NCBI GenBank assembly: GCA_027624235.1 | Contig: JAQBYB010000014.1 | Span: forward strand, 1-51,464 | Length of the DNA stretch: 51,464 bases | Direction of reading: 5' to 3' | DNA from: Pseudomonadota bacterium | GTDB lineage: Bacteria; Pseudomonadota; Alphaproteobacteria; Rhodospirillales; Casp-alpha2 | Shown here: in pieces, positions 43,470 through 51,464 of the stretch | Numbering within the stretch: position 1 is the stretch's first letter | How the letters are laid out: each line of letters begins with the position of its first letter | Notes under the pieces: generated by a model | Told to the model about the DNA's origin: nothing | What the model saw: the letters and a program-made list of their open reading frames with translations, nothing else | The model's database searches: none | Translations under genes and position numbers: made by a program

Positions 43470-44708
43470 TCAGTTGACGAGGTAAATTTCGGTGCGGCGG
43501 TTGCCGGCTTCGCCGGACGGCATAATTTCATAATAGGCCGGTTCGGCATCCGACACCGCGGCGATCAAAATGTCTTTTTTGTTGACCCCCAAGCGCAACA
43601 ATTCATCGGCGACCTTATCGGCCCGGCTGGCCGAGACCTCAAAATTCGTCATCTTGTGAATGACCGGGCTCAGATTGCGGGTACGGGAACTGGCATGGCC
43701 GACGATCTGGACCTGGCCGCCGTTTTTGCGTTGCAACTGCACCACCGCGCTCAAAATCCGCTTGTCCCGGGACTTCAACTTAGAAGAGCCGTTATCAAAC
43801 AAAATCGTCGCCACTCGAACCGAGGCTCCCGGATAGGCAGACGGGCTGTCGACCAGTTGGCTTGCAGCTGCTTGACCCGCCGGACTGGCCGGTGCGACCG
43901 CCTGGGGAGTCTCGGCGGCGGCCATAAGACTGTCAGACACGATGCCATCGGAAGAAATCACCAGGGTCCCGAGATCGCCGGCGGCGGCCGGTTGACCTCT
44001 GGAAATCGGCAGATCGCCCAATTCCGCCGCACGGGCGCGAATCTCAGCCAGTTGCGTGGCCAGGCGTCGTTCGATTTCCTGTTGACCGGCGGTCATCACC
44101 GCCGGCGCCAGCCGCGGCGATGGGGCAGGCTCGGCAAATTGCGGCGCCGGTTGCGGCGTCGGCATTGTCGGCATCGGTCGGGCGAGGGGTACCCCGGCCA
44201 CCGGCGCCTTCGGCTGCGCTGCTGGCGCCGGCTGGACGGCGGCGACGGTTGGGCTCGGCGTCGGCGCTGGTGCGGGGCGGGCTTTCGCCTGCATCCTTTC
44301 GGTTGCCGCGCCCTGGCGTTGCAGGGCCGGTGCATATTTGGGTCGTTCCGCGTCCGCCTTCAGGCCGGTGCCGGTATTGTCCTTTATATTGTCCCTGGCC
44401 CGCGCTTGGCGATCGACGGACGATAAATTCGGAAAAGTTTTGTCCGACCCCGGAGGCGCTTTGCCCCGGTCGGCGGCAAGGCCGCTATCTTTCGCGTCCT
44501 TATCCTTTTTGGCGTCTTTGCTGTCGCCGGCAAAGAAATCAACCGTGCCTCTGTACCATTCCGCCGGATTGACGGCGTCGGGCACCTGCGAACAGGCATT
44601 GAGCACTGTTCCGCTGAGTAAAACACCAATCACCATGAGTGATGTCTTGGCCGGTCGCCATAACGGCGGACCATGGTCAACCTGACCCATTATTTTTGAA
44701 TCCTTCAT
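43470..44708 (-). CDS. OmpA-domain lipoprotein with long Pro/Ala-rich linker
   Basis: I start at ATG 44708, because the upstream frame lacks a ribosome-binding site and the resulting 412-residue product has a proper lipoprotein signal (SLMVIGVLLSGTVLNAC, Cys near residue 40). A charged segment follows, then about 140 residues rich in P, A and Q as a periplasm-spanning linker. The C-terminal OmpA-like domain (about residues 290-412) has VATILFDNGSSKLKSRDKRIL, VQIVGHASSRTR, SRADKVADELLRLGV and GNRRTEIYLVN, matching the peptidoglycan-binding NhaxxSxxRA pattern. It probably tethers membrane to wall. It is divergent from phaC. Confidence 0.85.
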   Translation of the reverse strand: MKDSKIMGQVDHGPPLWRPAKTSLMVIGVLLSGTVLNACSQVPDAVNPAEWYRGTVDFFAGDSKDAKKDKDAKDSGLAADRGKAPPGSDKTFPNLSSVDRQARARDNIKDNTGTGLKADAERPKYAPALQRQGAATERMQAKARPAPAPTPSPTVAAVQPAPAAQPKAPVAGVPLARPMPTMPTPQPAPQFAEPAPSPRLAPAVMTAGQQEIERRLATQLAEIRARAAELGDLPISRGQPAAAGDLGTLVISSDGIVSDSLMAAAETPQAVAPASPAGQAAASQLVDSPSAYPGASVRVATILFDNGSSKLKSRDKRILSAVVQLQRKNGGQVQIVGHASSRTRNLSPVIHKMTNFEVSASRADKVADELLRLGVNKKDILIAAVSDAEPAYYEIMPSGEAGNRRTEIYLVN

Positions 44709-44753
44709 TTTGCAATACCCCCAAGCAATGGAATTCTTCCTCGAAATTGCACG

Positions 44754-44808
44754 TTGCCTGAAAAAGGTTAACCGTTTACAAACATCATATGAATATATTG
44801 CAGTGCAG
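44754..44808 (+). promoter_or_regulatory. Candidate phaC promoter with PhaR-like box
   Basis: TTGCCT (44754-44759), 17-base spacer, TACAAA (44777-44782). Near +10 lies TTGC-AGT-GCAG (44798-44808), close to the CTGC-N3-GCAG type sequence reported for the PHA regulator PhaR. Both elements are modest matches. Confidence 0.4.
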
Positions 44809-44857
44809 CATAGCGGGTTATCTCCCCCACCGACTCTGCCAATCATAAAGGATTACC

Positions 44858-46741
44858 ATGAACGATCAACCAGGCACCAACGGAAACCCCCAGGACGCCG
44901 CCGACATTCCGCGTTCCATGGCCGACATCGCCGAAGCCAGCCAGAAGCTGATCGCCACCTTTCTGGCCCGCCAGGCTGAGCAAATGGCCGATGGCCAGAC
45001 ACCAGGCTCAACGTCGCCCGATCCGCTGAACATCGGCGGCGCCTTCCTGAACATGACGGCGCGCCTGATGGCCGACCCGGAAAAGCTGATGCAGGCCAAT
45101 ATGACGCTGTGGCAGGACTACGCCAATCTGTGGCAGAGCGCGGCGACGCGGATGATGGGCGGCGACGCCGACCCCGTCGCCACGCCCGATCCCGGCGACC
45201 GCCGTTTCAAGGATGCCTCCTGGAATGAGAACGACGTCTTCGATTACATCAAGCAATCCTACCTGTTGACGTCCCGGTGGCTGCAATCCACCGTCGCCGG
45301 GGTAGAAGGCCTGGATGCCAAGGATGCCCAAAAGGTCGATTTCTACACCCGCCAATTCGTCGAGGCGATGTCGCCCAGCAATTTCGCGCTGACCAATCCG
45401 CAAGTGTTGGCGGCGACGGCTGAGACCGGCGGCGAGAATCTCATCAACGGCTTGAAGAATCTTCTTCAGGATCTGGATGAGGATTCCGGCCGTCTGAATA
45501 TCCGCATGACCGACGAGGCCGCTTTCGAGGTCGGCGTCAACATCGCCGAAAGCCCCGGCAAGGTGGTGTTCCGCAACGATCTGATGGAGCTGATCCAGTT
45601 CGCGCCGTTGACCAAGACGGTCTGCCAGACGCCGCTGCTGATCATTCCGCCCTGGATCAACAAGTACTACATCCTCGATCTCAGGAAAGAGAACTCGTTC
45701 ATCAAGTGGTCTGCCGAACAGGGCCACACGGTGTTCGTCATCTCCTGGGTCAATCCGGACGAAAAGCTGGCCGAAAAGAGCTTCGACGATTATATGCTCG
45801 AAGGCCCGCTGGCGGCGCTGGACGCCATCAAACTAGCCACCGGCGAGGCCGAAATAAACGCCGTCGGCTATTGCATCGGCGGCACCCTGTTGGCCGCCAC
45901 GCTGGCGTATATGGCGGCGAAGAAGGACGCCCGCATCAAATCGGCAACCTTCCTCACGACCATGATCGATTTCGAGAATGCCGGCGAACTGGGCGTTTTC
46001 ATCGACGAGGAACAGATCACCAGCCTTGAGAAAAAAATGGATGAAAAAGGCTATCTGGAAGGCGCCGACATGGCGACCACGTTCAACATGATGCGCGGCA
46101 ACGACCTGATCTGGTCGTTCGTGGTCAACAACTACCTGATGGGCAAAGACCCCCTGCCCTTCGACCTTCTGTACTGGAATTCCGATTCCACCCGCATGCC
46201 GGCGGCCATGCATTCATTTTATCTGCGCACGATGTACCTGGAAAACAAACTGGTGGAGCCCGGCGGCATCACCCTCGATGGCGTTGCCCTGGACCTGCGA
46301 AAAATCAAGGTGCCGACCTACGTGATCTCAACCCAGGACGATCACATCGCGCCGTGGCAATCCACCTACGCCGCGGTCAACCTGTACCAAGGCCCGGTTA
46401 CATTCGTGCTGTCGGGCTCCGGCCACATTGCCGGGATCGTCAACCCGCCGGACGCCAACAAATATTGCTACTGGACCAACGACGCCAACAAGAGACGCGG
46501 AGCGGCGAAAGCCGCGACAGGGACTAAAATCAAGAACCCGAAAACCCCGGACGCCTGGCTCAAGGCCGCCGACAAGCACGACGGCTCCTGGTGGCCGGAC
46601 TGGGATACATGGGCGAAGCACCACGCCGGCAAGAAAGACACCCCTGCCCGCACCCCCGGCCTAGGCAAATCGGGGGGCAAGCTGAAAGCGCTGTGCGATG
46701 CGCCCGGCGAATACGTCAGGGTGCGCGCGCAAAGCAAATAG
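44858..46741 (+). CDS. phaC: Poly(3-hydroxyalkanoate) synthase, class I
   Basis: A 627-residue alpha/beta-hydrolase-fold polymerase that joins hydroxyacyl-CoA into storage polyester. The lipase-like box is GYCIGGTLLAATL with nucleophile Cys339. The catalytic Asp is 494 or 495 in STQDDHIAPW and His523 is in GSGHIAGIVN. The N-terminal domain (to about residue 230) and LLIIPPWINKYYILDLRKENS are typical. Its length and the lack of a PhaE neighbour place it in class I. The ribosome-binding site is AAAGGA. No phaA, phaB or phasin gene is in the window. Confidence 0.96.
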   Translation: MNDQPGTNGNPQDAADIPRSMADIAEASQKLIATFLARQAEQMADGQTPGSTSPDPLNIGGAFLNMTARLMADPEKLMQANMTLWQDYANLWQSAATRMMGGDADPVATPDPGDRRFKDASWNENDVFDYIKQSYLLTSRWLQSTVAGVEGLDAKDAQKVDFYTRQFVEAMSPSNFALTNPQVLAATAETGGENLINGLKNLLQDLDEDSGRLNIRMTDEAAFEVGVNIAESPGKVVFRNDLMELIQFAPLTKTVCQTPLLIIPPWINKYYILDLRKENSFIKWSAEQGHTVFVISWVNPDEKLAEKSFDDYMLEGPLAALDAIKLATGEAEINAVGYCIGGTLLAATLAYMAAKKDARIKSATFLTTMIDFENAGELGVFIDEEQITSLEKKMDEKGYLEGADMATTFNMMRGNDLIWSFVVNNYLMGKDPLPFDLLYWNSDSTRMPAAMHSFYLRTMYLENKLVEPGGITLDGVALDLRKIKVPTYVISTQDDHIAPWQSTYAAVNLYQGPVTFVLSGSGHIAGIVNPPDANKYCYWTNDANKRRGAAKAATGTKIKNPKTPDAWLKAADKHDGSWWPDWDTWAKHHAGKKDTPARTPGLGKSGGKLKALCDAPGEYVRVRAQSK

Positions 46742-46803
46742 CGAAGGGCTAACTGTTAAAATAGTCGTCCGCATTATCCTGCGAAACGGCCCTTAAGCGG
46801 CGA

Positions 46804-48126
46804 CTATCCCTCTCGGCTTTCAGTCGGCAGGGTGAAATGAAACTGGCTGCCTTTTCCGAAAGTACTTTCGACCCAAATGCGGCCGCCGTTTCGTTCCAGC
46901 ATATCTTTGCATAAAGGCAGCCCAAGGCCGGTTCCAATCTCCCCGCCGGTGCCTGTCGTTGAGGTTTTCTGATCCAGCAAAAACAGCTTGTCCAAATGCT
47001 CTTTTGGGATGCCAATGCCGGTGTCGCCCACTGTAATCAGGGTCTCATCACCTTGATGGGTCGATGATATTTTGATCGAACCGCCCTGTGGCGTGAACTT
47101 CAGGGCATTGCCGATCAGATTTCGAATGACCGTTTTAGTCATTTCACGATCCGCAAAAGCAACGGCGTCGGTGACGTCATTTATCAACCGGATGTCTTTT
47201 TTCAGGGCATCGGGCTTGAGGATCTCCAGGGTTTCCTGCACCAGGCGGCCCAACTGTATTTTATCGCGCTCCACCGTTGCGCCCGTCATCTGCAATTGCG
47301 ACCATTCGAGAAGATTACGGAGCAGGACATAAACCCGTTCAGCCGCCTTGTTGGCATCGTTTGCGTATTCAACGGTTTTATCCTTGGTAAGGTTTTCTGC
47401 CGACTGGGCCATCATCTGGGTGAAGCCGAGAAGAGAGGTGAAGGGACTCATCAAATCGTGGGCGATGATCGAAAAGAATTGGTCTTTGACGCCGGATTCG
47501 TATGTCAGTTGCTTGCTTTGATTTTGAAATTTCAACATAAAGTAAATAAGCGCCAGCAACGCCGCGACGAAGAAGGCACTCAGAACCACAATCGTTTTGA
47601 ATAACTTGTCGAGCGCCACCCGTTGCCGATTTCTCAGCCCCTGGAACACAGTAATGGATTCCGTAAAAATATAGGCCATGCTCGCATTAAGGGATGCCAG
47701 GTGAGTTTCAATTTCCTTCTGCTCCGCGGTCAGCAATCCGGGCTTATCCTGAAGACGGCTGAGTTGCGTTAGAGCATCAAAAAAATACCCGGTTTCTTCC
47801 TTCAGTGATTTTTTGATCTCTTCCGGGAATTTCTCTTTTAATTGTTTAGGCACCAGCAGGTTCCGACGGTTCTTAAGAACACCGTTTAGGTGTTTAAGCC
47901 GCATCTTTTGCTTTTCGGTAGGGTTCAGAAAAAAAGATTTAGCCGCATTCTGATAGGTGGCGTTTAGATTTTCAGTCCGTGTTAAATCAACCGCCATCCA
48001 CAGATCAGGGGCCCTGAAAAATTGGCGCGCATCACTGAGCGTTCCAAAAACCGCATACATCGCAACCACTGAAATACAGAAAAATGCAGCGGTGATGATC
48101 GGAAATGTATATCGGTTTTGGGTCAA
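46804..48126 (-). CDS. Membrane sensor histidine kinase
   Basis: A 440-residue protein. One span is at about residues 8-28, a periplasmic all-helical sensor of about 150 residues follows, and a second span is at 183-204. A HisKA domain has the phospho-acceptor His in FFSIIAHDLMSPFTSLLGF near residue 227, and an HATPase carries VIRNLIGNALKFTP (N box), GDTGIGIPKEHLDKLF and GTGLGLPLCKDML. Its TTG start at 48126 has TGAGG upstream and lies ten bases after the stop of the secreted protein gene, so both are translated from one message. No response regulator is adjacent. It is convergent with phaC. Confidence 0.9.
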   Translation of the reverse strand: MTQNRYTFPIITAAFFCISVVAMYAVFGTLSDARQFFRAPDLWMAVDLTRTENLNATYQNAAKSFFLNPTEKQKMRLKHLNGVLKNRRNLLVPKQLKEKFPEEIKKSLKEETGYFFDALTQLSRLQDKPGLLTAEQKEIETHLASLNASMAYIFTESITVFQGLRNRQRVALDKLFKTIVVLSAFFVAALLALIYFMLKFQNQSKQLTYESGVKDQFFSIIAHDLMSPFTSLLGFTQMMAQSAENLTKDKTVEYANDANKAAERVYVLLRNLLEWSQLQMTGATVERDKIQLGRLVQETLEILKPDALKKDIRLINDVTDAVAFADREMTKTVIRNLIGNALKFTPQGGSIKISSTHQGDETLITVGDTGIGIPKEHLDKLFLLDQKTSTTGTGGEIGTGLGLPLCKDMLERNGGRIWVESTFGKGSQFHFTLPTESREG

Positions 48127-48136
48127 TTCAGCCTCA

Positions 48137-48664
48137 TTAACGGATTTTTTGAATTTCCACCGTGCTCCACGCCCACTTCGTCACCACCGCTTTGCCGGTA
48201 AGAACATTTTCCGCGTGATCGGGCCACATAATAAAAAACGGCCCTTTATTATTCAGGGAAAACGGCTTCCCGTTCAGGCGGCTGGCAAGAATGGCATTTT
48301 CGATGCCGGCGTCGTTACGCTCTATGGTGATCTGATAGCCATCATCGGCGCGAATGAACAGCCGTTTAAACTGTTTAATCCCGACATGGTTGACGACATC
48401 AACGAGCTTCACTCCGACAAACTCACCGTCCATGTTCCAAATGGTTTTCGTCACCATTTTATATAGGGGTAATTTTTCCAGCGCCGATATGGAAAGCTCC
48501 ATGCTGTGCCCGTCGCCATGAACCTTAACGCTATAGCCGGCCTCGGTTACAGGGCTGAGGGTCCCTTGAAAGGGCGTCAGCTCCGCGGCCTGCGCGGCGC
48601 CACGCAGGTAAAAAACAGATGTTAGAAAAACCAAGACAAAGCCAATTTTTTTAAGATGCAGCAA
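48137..48664 (-). CDS. Periplasmic molybdopterin-oxidoreductase-fold protein lacking cysteine
   Basis: A 175-residue precursor from TTG 48664 (GAGAGGA upstream), with a signal peptide cleaved after AQA near residue 26. The mature domain (SVKVHGDGHSMELSISALEKLP, then GVKLVDVVNHVGI, IRADDGYQITI, FSLNNKGPFFIMWP, AWSTVEIQKI) has the outline of the sulfite-oxidase-type molybdopterin fold. It contains no cysteine at all, so the usual Mo-ligating Cys is missing and catalysis is unlikely. Being cotranscribed with the histidine kinase ten bases downstream, it may serve as a periplasmic ligand-binding accessory to the sensor. That function is inferred from context. Confidence 0.72.
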   Translation of the reverse strand: MLHLKKIGFVLVFLTSVFYLRGAAQAAELTPFQGTLSPVTEAGYSVKVHGDGHSMELSISALEKLPLYKMVTKTIWNMDGEFVGVKLVDVVNHVGIKQFKRLFIRADDGYQITIERNDAGIENAILASRLNGKPFSLNNKGPFFIMWPDHAENVLTGKAVVTKWAWSTVEIQKIR

Positions 48665-48800
48665 GGCTCAGTCCTCTCGTTACGCATGGGGACGGCCCCG
48701 TTCGGGGTCGTTATTTCTCCATAACTGTAACAAAAAAGGGGGTATTGGTGTGTGTCCGGATGTTTCGGGTTGTGTCGAAGCGTTTCTTGCGGCCTTCCGC

Positions 48801-48829
48801 TTGACAGCCGTCGTCAACAAATGTATGTT
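48801..48829 (+). promoter_or_regulatory. Strong rightward sigma-70 promoter without a recognised gene
   Basis: Perfect TTGACA (48801-48806), 17-base spacer, TATGTT (48824-48829). It points towards the direct-repeat array and the 3' end of the mutase gene, not towards any + strand gene I can support. Confidence 0.55.
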
Positions 48830-48841
48830 CTTTCTTTGTTC
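48827..48841. promoter_or_regulatory. LexA-type motif GTTC-N7-GTTC over the -10 element
   Basis: GTTCTTTCTTTGTTC has the direct-repeat form of the alphaproteobacterial SOS box and overlaps the -10 of the promoter at 48801. One or two such motifs are expected by chance in 51 kb, so position is the main support. Confidence 0.35.
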
Positions 48842-48864
48842 TTTATCGGAATAATGCCGAGCAG

Positions 48865-48876
48865 CGCTCTTTGACA
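48865..48876 (+). promoter_or_regulatory. boxA-like antitermination element of rRNA-leader type
   Basis: CGCTCTTTGACA, followed by TCGTGAAAT, matches boxA (GCTCTTTRACA) as found in proteobacterial rRNA leaders. It lies about 30 bases after the predicted start of the strong promoter. No 16S sequence follows. Confidence 0.5.
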
Positions 48877-49007
48877 TCGTGAAATCAGGTTTGCGGCCGA
48901 TCTGTTAGTGTTGGCGTCGACCTTCAATTCCTCCCCCGTCGCCGCTTGGCCGTGCGGCGATTCCGGGCCACATGAAATTTGGCCTCTTGGGGCATCGGAC
49001 AACCGGC

Positions 49008-49115
49008 CAAATGTCCACCCGATGACTACCAAATGTCCACCGAATGACTACCCGATGTCCACCAGATGCACACCGAATGCACACCGAATGTCCACCTTTG
49101 CCCACCAATGCCTAC
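49008..49115. repeat. Array of ten degenerate direct repeats, 11-bp period
   Basis: Eight units start exactly 11 bp apart at 49008, 49019, 49030, 49041, 49052, 49063, 49074 and 49085, close to CGAATGTCCAC. Two 10-bp degenerate units follow (49096, 49106). ATG at the unit centre and the final AC are kept throughout the eight; variation is mainly at the first three bases and in T/A-C-C/T. The left edge overlaps an 8-bp inverted repeat, ATTTGGCC (48977-48984) / GGCCAAAT (49005-49012). The gap 48665-49134 contains no credible gene. Confidence 0.9.
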
Positions 49116-49134
49116 CGCCCAGGTTTCTGGCGTC

Positions 49135-50811
<1,677 letters not shown>

Positions 50812-50833
50812 TATTGCGCCCCTTCGTTGTCCA

Positions 50834-51464
50834 TCAGATTTTTTTAAAACTCTTCAGCAACCGTTCCGCCGCCTCAAGGGGGGCCATCTTGCGGTCCATG
50901 ACCCGGTCCATCAGACCCGTCAATTTATCCCGGTTGCCCTTGAAGTCCTTTCGGATAATGTCTTCGGCGGTCTTGATGATCCGCATCTCTAGGATCTGCC
51001 GACGGCGCCGCGTTATCGTCCCGCTGTCGTTCAGGTGCCGGCGGTGGCTGTCGATCGCGGCAAGCAGGTCTTCAATGCCTTCGTTGGTCTCGGCGCTGGT
51101 CGGCACCACCGAAACCCGCCAGACGCCGGCAGGGGCCCCGGCTTGATCCACGTCGGACTCCTCGGCCCTGTCTTGGCCGTGGTCTTTGCCGTGCTCGCGG
51201 GAAGACCCCAGCCCCAACGTCAGCATCCCCTTAAGGTCGGAGACGGTGGCGGCGGCATCGGCGCGGTCGCATTTGGAGACCACGTGAATGTCGGCAATCT
51301 CCAGGATGCCTGCCTTGATGGCCTGGATTTCGTCGCCCAGCCCCGGTGCCGACACCACGACTACGGTATGCGCCGCCTGTACGATATCAACCTCGTCCTG
51401 GCCGACGCCGACGGTCTCGATCAGGACGATATCGAAGCCGGCGGCGTCGAGAACATCGACCGCG
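50834..51464 (-). CDS. meaB: MeaB/ArgK-type G-protein chaperone of acyl-CoA mutase, 5' end cut by window
   Basis: The last about 210 codons of a P-loop GTPase that guards and reloads B12 mutases. The visible part begins near the switch region (DVLDAAGFDIVLIETVGVGQ, then DEVDIVQAAHTVVVV). It has the specificity motif SKCDRADA, the segment VVPTSAETNEGIEDLLAAI and the C-terminal dimerisation helix. Between the SKCDRADA motif and WRVSVVPTSA lies a stretch rich in D, E, G and H (about residues 52-73 of the ORF from ATG 51358) that looks like an insertion. The gene continues beyond 51464; Walker A is outside. It is transcribed with the mutase. Confidence 0.93.
   Translation of the reverse strand, partial: AVDVLDAAGFDIVLIETVGVGQDEVDIVQAAHTVVVVSAPGLGDEIQAIKAGILEIADIHVVSKCDRADAAATVSDLKGMLTLGLGSSREHGKDHGQDRAEESDVDQAGAPAGVWRVSVVPTSAETNEGIEDLLAAIDSHRRHLNDSGTITRRRRQILEMRIIKTAEDIIRKDFKGNRDKLTGLMDRVMDRKMAPLEAAERLLKSFKKI

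Noticed and set aside
49008-49115. A CRISPR array
   Set aside because: The unit is 11 bp without spacers, and there are no cas genes, so it does not fit CRISPR.

Overview
The window reads as ordinary chromosome of an alphaproteobacterium, most likely Rhodospirillales-like. The grounds are the GC-rich third positions and dense gene packing, families largely confined to alphaproteobacteria (EipA/DUF1134, DUF2336), a glnB-glnA pair behind a sigma-54 promoter, the alaC-hom...glpX-recJ neighbourhood, class I PHA synthase, and a B12-dependent acyl-CoA mutase with its MeaB chaperone. Genus cannot be told from the sequence alone. No transposase, integrase, phage gene, rRNA gene or CRISPR array was found.

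Layout. 1-4.6 kb: small envelope and secreted proteins, a BolA-family protein, tRNA-His, the envelope protein EipA and an aminotransferase. 4.6-6.7 kb: the nitrogen module, with palindromes, a 24/12 promoter, glnB, glnA and a terminator. 6.7-7.6 kb: a repeat-rich junction with a previously unlisted 27-residue membrane peptide, in-frame tandem repeats that reiterate its stop codon, and a pair of dispersed palindromic repeats. 7.6-13.6 kb: YciA thioesterase, topoisomerase IV ParE, a GFA-fold protein and two cyclic-di-GMP phosphodiesterases (cNMP-EAL and membrane HD-GYP). 13.6-17.2 kb: argC, a DUF2336 protein and the rplM-rpsI operon. 17.2-22.7 kb: thioesterase, then a tightly coupled + strand run (crotonase-fold protein, CoA-binding protein, O-acetylhomoserine sulfhydrylase, TPR/SPINDLY O-linked glycosyltransferase). 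22.7-27.5 kb: small conserved genes, a DHH phosphoesterase and a second EAL protein.

27.5-32.5 kb: a segment bounded by a 45-bp exact copy of the 3' part of tRNA-Glu at the left and the complete tRNA-Glu at the right, in the geometry left by site-specific integration. It carries a ferric-iron ABC transporter (fbpABC type) behind a promoter with an overlapping Fur-like box, plus a hemerythrin. 32.6-35.1 kb: PPi-type phosphofructokinase and a copper pair (PCu(A)C, SCO1). 35.1-43.4 kb: dCMP deaminase, recJ, glpX, hom and alaC on the - strand, interrupted between hom and glpX by an oppositely oriented patatin-like lipoprotein. 43.4-48.7 kb: OmpA-domain lipoprotein, phaC, and a histidine kinase coupled to a periplasmic molybdopterin-fold protein without any cysteine. 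49.1-51.5 kb: acyl-CoA mutase large subunit and the truncated meaB.

The least explained DNA is the 470-bp gap at 48665-49134. It holds a strong rightward sigma-70 promoter, a GTTC-N7-GTTC motif, an rRNA-type boxA and, about 130 bp on, ten degenerate direct repeats. Eight of these are spaced exactly 11 bp apart, one helical turn. No rRNA or credible protein gene follows.
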